A DNA stretch of 64,000 nt from Acanthacorydalis orientalis (GCA_034766995.1 CM068320.1:10222501-10286500); one strand, 5' to 3'. Positions 50,100 to 63,544 are shown, numbered from the stretch's first letter. Numbers and translations: made by a program. The notes: generated by a model not told the origin, from the sequence alone.

Positions 50100-50344
50100 C
50101 TAGACATACTATTCAAATAGTAATCAACCTAGAACTGAACATGTACATTTCAATTTCAAATCCTCCCACAGTTCAGTAATTTTATAATAAAGAGATTTTA
50201 AAATGAAGAGCATCATATTCGTTTTGTACATTAGTGACTGAGGTACGATGAAACGATTTACATAAGTAAATGACAAATATTAAAAATACCATCAAGCATG
50301 CTTACAACAAAATGAAAAATCATAACATGAAATTAAAATTTTAC

Positions 50345-50548
50345 CTTTCGCTGGCGATCGACGAGTTACGGGACATACTCTTCGGAGACATCTCGAAATC
50401 GCTGTCAGATCGGTACAAGAACGATTCGCGTCTCTGCGGAAGATTTTGGAGTACAAGACCCCCGGCGGATGGAGACGCTGCTCCACCGCCGCATCCGCCC
50501 ACTTCGAGAGGCGACCGAGATGGGCTCGCTCCATTTTCAACATCGAAA
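50345..50548 (-). CDS. dnc: Internal exon of PDE4/dunce, start of UCR1
   Basis: This is an internal coding exon of a cAMP-specific 3',5'-cyclic phosphodiesterase, the enzyme that hydrolyses cAMP. It has 67 full codons, starting FDVENG and reading through [25 protein letters not shown] and [10 protein letters not shown], the well-conserved lead-in to and start of upstream conserved region 1 (UCR1). UCR1 with UCR2 controls the catalytic domain, and the serine in RRES (exon residue 42) is the position phosphorylated by PKA in long PDE4 forms. The acceptor (TTATTTACAG) and donor (AAAG/GTAAAA) frame it exactly. One base precedes the first full codon and two follow the last, so the incoming and outgoing introns are both phase 2, as at the vertebrate PDE4 CFDVDNG boundary. 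A Gly/Ala/Ser-rich stretch at residues 16-30 looks lineage-specific. The exon is a clear GC-rich island in AT-rich surroundings. No catalytic-domain exon lies in the window. Confidence 0.92.
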
Positions 50549-50741
50549 CTGTAAATAACGACGAAACATTAATATTTATAAGTAGATAATAAGAGGATGT
50601 AAATTTAAATTGTGTTTAAAGTACTGCACAGTTTCATTGTCATAAGTAAACAGAATATGTTTGGATCTGTAAACGGAGAGTAACGGCATTTTAATAGTGT
50701 ACGGAAATACATACATAAGAAAAAACTATAAAAATGTTATA

Positions 50742-50745
50742 TATT

Positions 50746-50810
<65 letters not shown>

Positions 50811-50812
50811 GT
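50742..50812. repeat. (TA)n(TG)n microsatellite before the PDE4 exon
   Basis: TA run about 200 bp upstream (in gene sense) of the exon acceptor, ending in TGTA units. Confidence 0.95.
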
Positions 50813-51063
50813 GTTATTTATTTATAATTATATACTATAATGTTATTTACAATTATACTACAAATCCTCTTCCATAGAAAAGAAAGTCAATAGACACAAA
50901 TAATTTTTGTGTGTATTGACACAAAATTAATAATTTAACTAATAATTAAAATTTACCTAATAACAAAACTTAATTGAAACAACAAATAAGACGACCAGAA
51001 AATATTATCTTCATATATACTTTTTGAAAATTCTTTGCTACCTTTTGTGACTGAACTGTTTTC

Positions 51064-51065
<2 letters not shown>

Positions 51066-51135
<70 letters not shown>
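51066..51135. repeat. (TA)n microsatellite
   Basis: Left boundary of duplication copy A. Confidence 0.95.
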
Positions 51136-51670
<535 letters not shown>

Positions 51671-51673
<3 letters not shown>

Positions 51674-52066
51674 TATAGTGTGAACTTTATAATTAATTGA
51701 TGATTCGTTTTAGTGAAAATTTGTATTTATTCCTACGTTGTATAAGTTTAGGTTTAATGTACATTTATGAAATAAATTCTTTTTAAATCTCCTTTCTATA
51801 TATTAACACAGTTCAAATTCAGTTTATTTTATTATGTGTTATATGTATAATTAAATACATACTTTTATATGGGCGACTCAATACCGTTTAACACAGTACA
51901 GTCGCTCTATATGAGTCACACCGTCTTTAAAAAAGAGAATACTTTTGCGTTTAAAATAAGTTTTCAAATTATGTGAATGAAGTATTTGAGTACAAAAAAA
52001 GAAACTATTAGAAACGAAAATTCTTTTGAATAATTGAATACATATTTTGTTATATAAAAATTCTTA
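51671..52066. repeat. Direct duplication with (TA)n flank, copy B
   Basis: Second copy, about 540 bp downstream of the first, same orientation, with scattered substitutions such as TATGAGTCACACCGTC for TATGAGCCACACTGTC. Confidence 0.9.
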
Positions 52067-52959
52067 TATATATATATATATTATTTATATTTTGAATAAT
52101 TAATTGAAATTTCTCAAACTAAATTACATAAATTTAAATCCAAACTTCGCTGTAAAAAACAATGATATATAATAAAGGTTGAATGCCTATTGGGTATTGA
52201 ATTTTTACTATACAAAATGATAACAACAAGATTCATATTTATGTTTTAAATATCAATGTTTTTATACATGTAAGTACGTGATTATTTATTAAAATTATAT
52301 AATAACAACCTATGTATATGTATGTTTCTACAGTATAATTAACTCTGTTCGGCCTTGTTTAGGTTTATTTTTAACTTTTGTCATTCATAAAAGAATATCA
52401 AGCGTTGTGTATACCAAAGATAACATTTCTTGAAACGCAAGTTTCTATCTAAGTTATTAATAAAGTTTCTAAATTAATGCACAAGTATAAATAAGATTTA
52501 TTAATATTTTTTTATGATTATAATGTTAGTAAAAATGTTTTAAAATTCCTTAAAGTATTAGAAACGAAAATGTTTTATCCTTTTTACTACCCTACAAGTT
52601 TTTTATGTACCGTCCAAAAATATCTTGGAAAATACGTATTTTTGAAACCATTTATTAAAGTTAACATATTTTTCTTAAAAAGACAACTCCATGATTTATT
52701 TGTATTTTATTATAAAACATGTAGTTTTACATAAAAAAAGAATATTTTCCATGAAAAAAGGAAACAAAAACAGTTGTATTTAATGGAATTCAAAAGTATA
52801 TTCAGTTTAATGATATAAATAGAAAGAAACTTCGGGTTTTTGTACTTAACTGAGAAGAAACTTGGTGATATTTGTATATTCCTGTTCAATGTATATATTT
52901 TCATTAATAAAAAATCATTTTATAAAAATAAGACATTATAACATGGGTTAAAATTGTAT

Positions 52960-53056
52960 TGAAAATAAAAAGCCGATATATCGGTTCAAGGTATTTCACC
53001 AATAGGAAAAATAGAGTGCTGATAGATCGGCTCTAAGGTACTAAGAGGGTTAAATA
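52960..53056. repeat. Palindrome-bearing segment ending at TTAA
   Basis: CCGATATATCGG (about 52974) and GATAGATCGGCTC (about 53020) lie in a short GC-richer block that ends CTAAGAGGGTTAAA. The layout resembles one end of a piggyBac-type MITE (TTAACCCTCTTAG on the minus strand), but no convincing left partner was found; GGGTTAAA at about 52944 is a weak candidate. Confidence 0.35.
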
Positions 53057-53199
53057 ATATTATTATCAAAATATTTATTCCGTTATTATTCAGTAAATAT
53101 CATATGATTTATAGTTAAATAAATTCGATTAGAATGAAGAATTACTATTAAATATTTTTTTATATACATGAGTACGACTTTGTATCATATAAAAATATT

Positions 53200-53202
<3 letters not shown>

Positions 53203-53254
<52 letters not shown>
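53203..53254. repeat. (TA)n microsatellite
   Basis: Pure TA run. Confidence 0.95.
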
Positions 53255-53860
53255 GTACAACTATAGAATAATCTGTATCCGATAAAAATCTAAATATTAC
53301 AGCTACATGTTTTTTTACTCGGTCTATTACATTTACTATAGTTTTTTTGTGTTTCAAACTAGTTTTACTTAGTTATATAGAAAAAATGAGTAGTGATCAT
53401 GCATGTAAGCATATAAAAACTTTCATAGCATCGAAACTATTTAAATAACAAGTTCCTGCTATGACATTTAAAACTTGACAGTAAATATTTCACTGCAATT
53501 TTCCTACCGTCAAAGTTGGATATACTGAAATATTTTCAGCGTGCATGTTTATTTACATAAATAAATATGCACATTGCTACTGCAATAACCACATTCTTTT
53601 ATTAGTTCCATTCTTGAAGAGAATAAATAGTTTTCAAACTTTCAATTTGATTTGGACGTGATGTTTTCAAAATCATGTTAACAAAGGTATATATATATAT
53701 ATTTTTTTTTTTCTTGAATACAACTATTATTTTAACATGTAGAAAAGTTAAGAAAAGTTAAGTTAGATAACATTTATGAAAAACAGTTGTGCAAAAGATT
53801 TTATTTTACTTGTACGGTAATAAGTAATGACAAAAATGAATTAAAAAGTATATCTCAAAA

Positions 53861-53863
<3 letters not shown>

Positions 53864-53920
<57 letters not shown>
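53864..53920. repeat. (TA)n(TG)n microsatellite
   Basis: TA run followed by GTGTGTGTGT. Confidence 0.95.
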
Positions 53921-54207
53921 TTTATACATTAGTCAAATATTTAGTTTATTATCCAATAAGTACTGAAATACGAATCAGACAATATAAAATAAATAAAAGA
54001 ATTAAAATATTAGAATTAATTGAAAAAATGAGATATTTTTCATAAATACAAATAATTTATATTGATAAATATACATGTATATAAATATATTTTATCGATT
54101 ATAAATACTTAAAAAAATACTAAAAATGAATAATTACCTTAAGTACTACGAACCAATAAGTATAAGTTAAATAGACAAAATAACTGTTGTAAATAAATTG
54201 TTTCTAT

Positions 54208-54774
54208 TACGTTGGTAGGAAAATAATTGCGGTTTATGATCTTGAAATTCATATACATTTTTCTCTTTTTTGATCTTCGTAGCTATTTTAAGTGGTTCAA
54301 GACTTTTGGATGATTAATATCTAACTTTTGTGAAAGCTCTATTATGGTTCTGATTCAACTAATGCATTCAGTTGGTCGTTATGAACTCAAGAAGGACGTC
54401 CGTGATCTTCTTCATCTTCAAGGCTCTCGTTCTCCGCACGAAATTTTTTGGAGCACCATTGCACCGTACATTCCTTAACAGTACAAATTCCAAAAGTATA
54501 GTTTAGTTTACAAACAGTTTCTGGTGCTTTAAAACCGGTTTTGAATTCATACAAAAATATTTCTCTTATTTGCTTCATTTTCATCTTTAATTCAATAGCC
54601 CAGTTCGAACAAAAATTAATAATAAAACCAAAGTCGATGTTATAAAAACACAAACCGAAAAATGCACATTAAAATGGTATTTACATGGACACGATTAAAT
54701 GACAGTTTCATTGAAAAAAATTAAGATTAGAATTCACAGAACAAAAACCACAATTATTTTCCTACCAATCTAAT
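54208..54774 (-). mobile_element. Hsmar1-like mariner, internally deleted copy
   Basis: Ends are TTACGTTGGTAGGAAAATAA at 54208 and TTATTTTCCTACCAATCTAA near 54755-54774. On the minus strand an 88-codon frame (54387-54653) preserves the transposase start (MKMKQIREIFLYEFKTG) and the SLEDEEDHGRPS segment, the best-preserved N-terminus of this family here. It lies 5' of the PDE4 exon in the same orientation. Confidence 0.88.
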
Positions 54775-55589
54775 TTTATATGGATTTATATAAATTAAAA
54801 TAAGATAAACAACTATATGTTTTGAAACATGCCCATGCTTAATATTAGATCCTACGCTGTCATGAAATATTTTGTATATAAAAGAAAAGATGACAGTTAA
54901 AATTTAAAAAGTTTAGGTTGGAACAATAGATATCAAAAGTAAAAAACGAAAATATCGATATTTAAAAACAGGAATTATAAATAGAATAGAAAAAATATTT
55001 ATTTCATATTAATATATCATAGATAATATTCATAAAATATGCTGAATTATTGTAATATTAGTCCTACAGTATATTATTAGTATGAAATTACTTGTACAAA
55101 TATTTTACAGATGATATCTGTACCTCTCGTAAATAAATTGTTACACTGAGTTATGATCAAAATTAATTAATTCTATTAATCAATACCTTTTATGAGATTG
55201 CATGTATTAAATAAGTGGTTAATATTCTCAGTTGAAATTATATTGCACCATAAGAAGACGTGTAAATAAATTATTGGGTTTTGTAAATCATTTTGAATCT
55301 TAAAATGTTTATATCACTGCTCTGTATAGTGCACTTTCTTGACTTACAACACTTATTTGCAAATGCAGATATAAATAGATTTATTTTCCATAAAAACATA
55401 TATATTTGTATTGATAAACTGACCTTTCATTTCTTTATTAAAAATGATAAGTTCATATATGATTCATATAAATAATCTACAAAACACTTTGTTAACTTAA
55501 AATGTATAAAATAATATTATTTTATATTTATATTTTTTTATACATTGAATATAGTACTATATAATTATTATTTGTTATAACTCTTTTCG

Positions 55590-55649
<60 letters not shown>

Positions 55650-55695
55650 GTGTGTGTGTGTATATATATACATGTATATATGTGTGTGTATGTGT
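55590..55695. repeat. (TA)n(TG)n(TA)n compound microsatellite
   Basis: TA, TG, TA, then TG units. Confidence 0.95.
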
Positions 55696-56252
55696 TATAA
55701 TAAAGTCAATGATAGGGAATTGTTTACTGTTTATAATCACATTTTAGTCTTAATGTAGGAATTTCTGGATTTTGATAATAAAAATCGGTTTTTGTGCACA
55801 ATTATTAATGTTTATTTGGTTAATAAAAACGAAAAAGACTTTTACTAAGATAATTTATAATTTTATTAATTGATTGGTATCAGAATTAAAATATTACATG
55901 CAAAATTAAACCTGTTTTAAGCTGACTTAATCTGAACTTTTTTGACTATCTTTGTAATAAAAAAAATTAACTTGTTTACACACACCCATATATCATTATA
56001 CTAATTCATATTTCCATAAGAATTTTGGAAATGGATCTGATTTTACTTATTATAATTAACACTGACATGACCTGCCATTTCAATTGAAAAATTTAACCTC
56101 TGAATCTATATCGAGCACGCAGTATTCAACTTTTATAATGTTTTTAATTTATTGGTATATATTAAGAATGAGGGCTAATTGTACATATTTACCGGTAAAT
56201 TTAAGTTATATAGAGTATTATAAAATATTTTAGCAATAATTCATTTTCATGA

Positions 56253-56582
56253 ATGAATTTTTTATTCGATTATACCACAGAAAAAAATTCTGATCAAAAA
56301 CATTCAAAAATTGATTATATTGATTCTTACTTCTGTGTACTTCAATGGTGTTTCCATCAATATCAGAGTCCTAAGAAATGTAAAAAAAATAGTGAAGGAC
56401 AACACTGTTTTACACTACGACTAAATTCATTTTCACAAATGAAATTCTTTTTTCCTCCCACAAATTACAGAAAATTTTCTAGACAAAAATGTTCAATAAA
56501 TCATTTTTGGTTGTTATTTATTCTCACTTCGATGGTGATTCTACCCTCCTCGGAACATCAAGGGACACAAAAATGTGCATAA
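56253..56582 (+). other. Unrecognised 109-codon ORF
   Basis: Longest non-repetitive frame outside the transposons, starting MNFLFDYTTEKNSDQKHSKI and ending HQGTQKCA. It has scattered Cys and Phe and no motif I recognise. No splice or start context supports it, and chance remains likely in sequence of this kind. Confidence 0.12.
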
Positions 56583-56836
56583 TAGGTAGAAAAAAATTGT
56601 TTTCGTGTCTTGGTGCTTGGTGCTCTTAAGATGAATTGTCTCGCCATCGAAACGCGCATAAGTACTAATCAAAAATGATCAGTAATGATTTATAGAATTT
56701 CAGTTCACTATAGTCTCAAAAAATAGTGACTAAAACTTTTTTGGTCTCTTTAGACTTATTTGTGACAAATGTTTTCGAGTTGAAACTGATAGAGAGCAAT
56801 TTTTATGAATATCATCAAGAGCTGAAAAGTATGAAA

Positions 56837-56838
<2 letters not shown>

Positions 56839-56875
<37 letters not shown>

Positions 56876-56912
56876 CATACATACATACATATATCTATAT
56901 CTATATATATAT
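56839..56912. repeat. (TA)n(CATA)n(TCTA)n microsatellite
   Basis: TA run, five CATA units, then TCTATA units. Confidence 0.95.
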
Positions 56913-57362
56913 TCTGTAGATTTGTGATGTCTGATGGACTATTATAGAACAATTCTACAAAATGGGTCCATTTCTCTATTTATTGTTATGGAAGATCATA
57001 AAGAAAATATTAATTACTCTTTCTAATATATAAGAAGCATAATTCAAACGTAAATTTGTAAATGGATAAAAAATTTAAGAATTAATTTCAGTATACATGT
57101 ATTTATTTGACAATTATGTGCTTTTGAAATATATACTAAAATATTAAAGCTGTTGAGATTTCTTAATTCGTTTCTTAGAAGAAAAAGATTGCCAAAAATT
57201 AATTTTTCACTATAACCACATTGAAGTTTCTTTGTATGCTAATTTATCCCCGGAGTGTTTGTTTATAAATATTTGATATGAATGATTATAAATAATTTGT
57301 GAAACTCTTACGATTACTCTTTTCTTTTCAGTGTCAAAGAAAGCAGATTTTTAATACATCAA

Positions 57363-57364
<2 letters not shown>

Positions 57365-57414
<50 letters not shown>

Positions 57415-57436
57415 GTGTGTGTATGTGTATGTGTGT
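57365..57436. repeat. (TA)n(TG)n compound microsatellite
   Basis: TA run followed by GTGTGT and GTATGT units. Confidence 0.95.
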
Positions 57437-57911
57437 TCAAGACCTGATATATAAATTTAGTATATATTTAAAAAAATAACAAAAATATAATGTACAAAAT
57501 AACATAATTCCTGGTATTATAAAAAGAGAACATTATTTCATTAACTGTACTTTATAAATTGTGTTTTATTTTTGAAAACGAATTTTTAAATAGACGCAAT
57601 GATAATAATTAAATATTAGAAAAAAATACTAAAAGATAAGTGAGTAATTAAATTCATATTTTACTTATACTATGTGGGTATGATGATTTTTTTCTGAAAA
57701 GAGACAATAATGAATATATTCTTATTGAAATATTAATCATGTATTTAAACGTGCAAGTTATTTGTATAAAAACTTAAAGACAAAAAGTTTTAAGCATTAG
57801 ATAACACTTATCATGATTCGTCGATCAAAATAAATATAATCTAAAAGTTTAATGCTTTACAGTTGTAATTCGGTCAATTTTTGTATCAAACGGTAGAAAT
57901 GTACGAGAAAA

Positions 57912-58100
57912 ATGAAATGTAAAATATCGTTCAAGAATCGGTCGATCCCAAATGATTTGAATGACACCAACTGGGATGGCTTTAATAGAACGAATACGAC
58001 GCAATCCACTTTGCAAATAAAAAAAGCTCGTTTGCAACGTGAGTATATTGAATTTATCATGGATGATAAACCTGACTTGACAATAAGTGATATGTATTAA
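57912..58100 (+). CDS. Unrecognised small ORF, 62 codons
   Basis: It reads MKCKISFKNRSIPNDLNDTN, WDGFNRTNTTQ, and ends REYIEFIMDDKPDLTISDMY-stop. The composition is protein-like, with charged and polar residues and few TA-type Tyr/Ile runs. The segment is slightly GC-richer than its neighbours. It could be linked with the coding-like stretch at 58410-58609. No family recognised. Confidence 0.28.
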   Translation: MKCKISFKNRSIPNDLNDTNWDGFNRTNTTQSTLQIKKARLQREYIEFIMDDKPDLTISDMY

Positions 58101-58360
58101 AAAAGGGGATATTAATTATGGTTTTTATAATACATTTTTGAGTGTATGTACATAGATTAATAAATAAAAAAATATCGACATTACAGATAGATTTTTTTAA
58201 TATAGATTTTAGGATATTAATTTAATTTTTTAGTTTGTATATATTAATATAAAAAAAATAATAAATCTCATTTATGAAATATATTATAGTAAGAGAAATA
58301 CATTATTAAAAATGAATTACTACTTTTTAAAATTTACCAAAAGTTAATAATTTAAATTTT

Positions 58361-58361
<1 letters not shown>

Positions 58362-58410
<49 letters not shown>
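58362..58410. repeat. (TA)n microsatellite
   Basis: Pure TA run at the edge of the coding-like fragment at 58410. Confidence 0.95.
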
Positions 58411-58414
<4 letters not shown>

Positions 58415-58609
58415 TAACTGGAAACCAAGGAATATAAAAATACCAAGAAAGAGACCAATGAACAGTTTGGATAAGGAAATTAAAATTTTATTGGAAATCA
58501 GTGAAAAAGAGAGGAATCCAATCATACAAAATGGAAAATCATAGAAGACCTTCATCTAGTAGTGGATTGACAGAGGCTGATGATGATAATGATATTTGTT
58601 TGTATTAAA
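58410..58609 (+). pseudogene. Unrecognised coding-like fragment, possibly frameshifted
   Basis: One frame gives NWKPRNIKIPRKRPMNSLDK and EIKILLEISEKERNPIIQ. An overlapping frame from 58532 gives MENHRRPSSSSGLTEADDDN and DICLY-stop (TAA at 58607-58609). The basic segment followed by a Ser-rich and acidic tail looks like one C-terminus broken by a single-base shift near 58530. It begins at the edge of a (TA)n tract. Confidence 0.25.
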
Positions 58610-58863
58610 TTTATAAATGTAATGAAATTTTGCAGAAAAGTATGTTTTATATTGTATTAATTTAACCACAAAAATTAATACATTGAAATTACTAAAATAA
58701 AAATCTAAAACATTAGTAAACATCGTTTGGGAAATCATAATATTATTTTAGAATAACAAAATATTTATTTGAATATAGTAAATTTATTAACAACATATCG
58801 TGTAAAAAATAAAATAATGAATGTTTTGGTAATACTTAAAATAAAACAAAATAATTCCAAGTA

Positions 58864-58873
58864 TCTCTCTCTT

Positions 58874-58905
<32 letters not shown>

Positions 58906-58906
58906 A
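58864..58906. repeat. (CT)n(TA)n compound microsatellite
   Basis: The main polypyrimidine CT repeat of the window, joined to TA. Confidence 0.95.
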
Positions 58907-58907
58907 A

Positions 58908-61579
58908 TTATTTAAATTAAAAACTCCTACAACAGATTTCAAAGTATTGATAAATTATTCAAGATAACAGGTTCATAGGGTTTTCTATTAGTCAGATAAT
59001 AGCTTGTAATACGAAACGTTTATTTTCAGGAATAAAGTTTAAACTACATGCTAACTGAAACAATAATTAATTTATATACCAATTTAAAAACGTTTTCATA
59101 ATTGAATTTTTCACTCATCTCAAAAACCACGAAATATTTTCCCGACCCAAAAACTTCCAATAAATGAGTATTAATTATTTTTTATTGTTGTTTATGTGCA
59201 TTTCGATACCATTATCCTCAGAGCGCTTAGATAGAAAATCTTTCTATTGTATTTTTAGGATAATTGTGTCGTTACTGGAATATATATAAGTAACATGTTT
59301 GATCAGAAAAAAATGCTGTGTCGGAGTAGTGAAAAAATCATGTGTGAAAGTCAATTAACTAAGCTACTGTATCGTTCAATAATATCTCAAAACAAATCTG
59401 AAAAAATGAATTTATTGATCCATAAACTGCTTAATATTTAATGTTAATATTAAATTAATTCACAGTTTTTTTTTATATTTCATTATTTTTTGAAAATATA
59501 AAAAGATTTTTTTAATAGTAATATTTTTCAAATATTATTATGGAAATCAAATATAAAATTTTATTTTGTGTCGTAATTATACTTTGATTATATTTTATTG
59601 ATCTCAATGATCAAATATTAGTATTTGATACAATAATATTTGATCATTTTGTTAATAAATTTGAAACTGTATTGAATTTTTTATGATTCATTGTTAATAA
59701 TGATTCAATTAAAAAATTGTTCTGTTTTGAATATGTGGGGAAGTGAAAATATGCAATGAGCACAATCAGTTAACTTGCTTTACAATTTTGTGCGGTACAC
59801 ACAGCAATACCGTAAAATCATCACAATAAATGTATTTTCAGAGTACTTATATGTTTACTGACAAATAAAATTTGTGTTTTATACTTGCATTTTATCTCTT
59901 AAGTGGTTATAAAGCAGAAGCATATTATGGCAATCACCAATAAAATGACACAAATGATCAAATGTTTGTGCATGTTTTTTTTTACTTGACAGATTTGTTT
60001 TAAAATATTACTTAGTTATATAATTCCAAAAATATTGAATTCACTGTAATACATTTGATTATTAAAAAAAATATACTGCAGATGATAAAAGTGAAATGTA
60101 AATTACTTGAAAGATTAATTACACATCAAAATTCTATCACTACAAGAGAATTATATCAAAATACTATTCATCATATAATAATAACAAAGTTATTTTTCTG
60201 GATGGTGGATTATTATTAATTTGAGTGCTGTAATTATTAATAATTTGTAACTATACAGGTTATATTCAGAAATTTTAACGCTAAAACTCCAATTTTTGTA
60301 TACATTAGTATTTATTTTTCAATGAGGAACATTTATAAATATGTAGTAAACTAATTAATCAGGTTTTAAACAACATAAACACCTATGATATTCTACACTA
60401 TTTTTTTATTTTATAAAATGTATTTATTTCAAAACATATGAAGTAGTAAGCAGTATTTAGATGGGTTTTCGCTATTTTTTCCTCTTAATTTTTCTGAATA
60501 TTTTACTAAGTGTATAACATCCTCACATATTTTTATACTAATACAAAATAAATGATTAAAAAGAAAACTGTTTTTATTATTTTTCAATATAATCTTCTTT
60601 TCTTTACCTCATTTTTCAATTCATTTAATTAATGTTTTTATTTACAAATGATTTTTTCACGCACCCCAAAATCCAAAAATGAATCTATTTATATATACTC
60701 AATAATTGATAAATGTTCATTATTGATTGATACTTATCAATATATAGACAGCAATTCCATCATCATCAAAGCGGTATTGTACGGATAATTTTAATTTTTA
60801 AAAATTTAAGTTTTCTTATACATCACTAATTCTTACATATAGGTATATTTTTTTAATTCAACAACAGTTCGCTCTTTCCTTCTGGTTATTTTTCATATTA
60901 CTGGTTGAGTCGACTAACATTCATTTATTGTTTAAAAAATGCGACTATTGCTACTGTTCTGTCTTAATTATTTGATGTCTATAGAATTTATGTATATTTT
61001 TATGTTTAAGATAATTGGGGGCATTGTAAAGAATTATTTTTATTATTTATTTTTATTTTAATTTTTTTATTTTTTATTTTAATTATATTTATTATTTTTT
61101 TTGATACAATTTCTTTTTTCCTGAAGCACTTCTAATTATTCTGTGCTAATAATGTATTAAATTATTACAATCAAAAATTCAAAACGGCCAGTTATTCTCT
61201 TTCATTAGTACTGAATTTTAATTTCACGGGTTTACTTTTCAATTTTTGAAATAAGCAAGAGTTATTTGAAGCATAGTCCGATTAACAAGTTAGGCAATTA
61301 ATTTCTTGAATTCACATTTCATTCATATATCTATTTTAGAAATGGCAGTGATGTGAACGTACTGTTGTGTAAAATAAAATTTTCTTGATGCTTTACTGAC
61401 TTTGATACGTTCCTTAAATTGATTCAGTTATTTAAATAGATGTAATGGCTTGCTTTAAGTTCATTGAAATTCATTTAAAAAGTTTGATATAGTCCTAGAA
61501 AATGGTGGCCATATTTTTTTTTTGTTTTCTTTAGTTTTGTTTGTGACTTATGTTTCAGAGCTGAATTGATATGTATTAC

Positions 61580-61581
<2 letters not shown>
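58908..61581. other. AT-rich DNA, no gene recognised
   Basis: Includes a T-rich (TTTAT)-type stretch at about 61035-61105. No coding signal noticed. Confidence 0.5.

Positions 61582-61622
<41 letters not shown>
61582..61622. repeat. (TA)n microsatellite
   Basis: Pure TA run. Confidence 0.95.
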
Positions 61623-61623
<1 letters not shown>

Positions 61624-62297
61624 CACTGTATTCTTTGATTTGGAATCTGTACTTTAACAAGGATTTTTATACTGAATGAAATACAATTTTCGACATTTTT
61701 AAAACACACTCGAGACCTGCATTTATTTACACTACTGTCACACATTGATCTGTATGACAGTAAGTACGATTAAATCCAGTTGGTTAAAATAGGTAGGTAA
61801 GATAACCATCTTCATTCAATAAAACAAAAGATATGAAAATTTTTAGAATAAATATGTCAAGCAAAGAATATATGTAAAATATTACATAATGTTTTTTTTT
61901 AAAAAAAAAACAACTTTTTCATAAAAAATACATATTACTAAGTATAAATTCTAAATATAACTACATAATAGTTTATACTTTTTTAGAAAATAATACGAAT
62001 AGCTGTAGAATAACGAGAGCTTCTTATTTATTTTTATGATAAATTATATATTAAAAAAGAAGCCGAATGAAAAATTCCTACTTCCCTATTTTATTCTGAT
62101 TTTACATAGTAGAACTTAAAAAATAATTGCTACAATCAACGTATAAAAACTTGATAACATCTTACATTAAATTTTATATGAAATATTTCAAACGAAGTTA
62201 CTTTATCTGGGATTATTTTCAACAAGAACATATGTACATGTAATGATTGTTATATATACAACTAATCAGAACTGATTTCATTGCATACATAAATATA

Positions 62298-62347
62298 CAC
62301 ACACACGTTTATATATATATATATATATACATGTGTGTGTGTGTGTA
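62298..62347. repeat. (CA)n(TA)n(TG)n near-palindromic microsatellite
   Basis: CACACACG...TA...TGTGTGTG arrangement gives a potential hairpin. Confidence 0.9.
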
Positions 62348-62907
62348 TTTGAACTACTATTATCAAAAAATATAAAATATGTTGATAAAGGTATTATATA
62401 TATATATATATATTGATTCTTTACTTATTTAATCTTATTAGAAAAACATACGTAGGGATCAATAAAATTGATTATAAGAAATGTTATATGACAAAAAATT
62501 AAGTATTTATTACTGAAATTATATACAAAATATTATTAAACTTTCAAATATTCAGTTTTATGCTATGTAAATTTCTGAATTTACTTCGTCGGTCAATTCA
62601 GAGAATTATTAATTTAAATCATTATTAAACGATAATGTGAATTCGGTGTCATATTTGGTAATTAAATGGCATTTTTGGTAATATTACATTTAAAATTGAA
62701 AAATGCAATTACTTAATTTTGATTATCAGTTTTTGAAATCATTTTTTAAAAAAATATTTCTGATTATTGAAACTATAAACTAAATTCGTTTGGAGTAAAT
62801 AGTGTTGGTTTAAGACTACTCGTATATTAATTTAATTTTTTCATCTTAAAATTGAATATGAAATTTTCATACGAAAATAACTTTACTTATATATTTTAAA
62901 TATATAC

Positions 62908-62996
<89 letters not shown>
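62908..62996. repeat. (TA)n microsatellite
   Basis: Two TA runs separated by TGTACA, just downstream (in gene sense) of the candidate first exon. Confidence 0.95.
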
Positions 62997-63061
62997 TGCA
63001 GACAACTGAATTTGGTATTAAAAACTAACGAACGAAAATGTGCTTAACTGTTTTAACTTAC

Positions 63062-63270
63062 TTTATCAATATCAGTTGAATAACATTTGTTGTACGTTTT
63101 CTTGAAATCATTTTGGACTGAGAATTATTTAATCTACCAGATCTAAAAACTACATCAGATTGTGTTATATAATCGAGGGATTCCTTTTTCACAGAATCGT
63201 TATGTTGTATAAAATTTGGAAATTTATTATTAACATTACATTCGTGAACATTATTCACATTCAGAGCCAT
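63062..63270 (-). CDS. Possible isoform-specific first coding exon upstream of the PDE4 exon
   Basis: An ATG at 63270 opens 69 codons followed by two bases and a strong donor, AAA/GTAAGT. The ATG has A at -3 and G at +4, and an in-frame stop lies 6 bases upstream. The two-base overhang is exactly the phase needed to splice to the exon at 50345-50548, where it would give an Asn before FDVENG. PDE4 genes in general have several alternative first exons encoding unrelated N-termini, so lack of similarity is not disqualifying. The predicted peptide is polar and Asn-rich (starts MALNVNNVHEC, contains SRKRTTNVIQ) and has no domain I recognise. The phase match alone has a one-in-three chance of being accidental. 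It could instead be an exon of another gene or a chance ORF. Confidence 0.3.
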
Positions 63271-63544
63271 TATTTACACATTCATGTAAACTAGTAAACG
63301 AAAATCGACAAAAACTTATTAAGACACTTTTGAACATTACACGCTATGATTCAACTATGTGTGCAAACAAGTAAATCATCGAACTAATTTTTAAAATAAA
63401 CGTAAGATTGCTTTTTGCATAGATACTTGATTGATAAGAGTATTCATTTCTGGAAGACATAATTACCGATTCGTTTGAAACCAGAATACAGTCATATACT
63501 TATCGTAAAATTAATGTTTAAAGGTGTTAAAATGTACAATATAT

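Noticed and set aside
50270..50554. 94-codon plus-strand ORF over the PDE4 exon
   Set aside because: It is the antisense shadow of the exon; the minus-strand reading has UCR1 motifs and splice sites.
55293..55475. 60-codon ORF with a hydrophobic start resembling a signal peptide
   Set aside because: The composition follows the AT-rich background and no conserved residues are visible.
62298..62347. CA-TA-TG near-palindrome considered as a MITE
   Set aside because: It is simple-sequence DNA with no target duplication.
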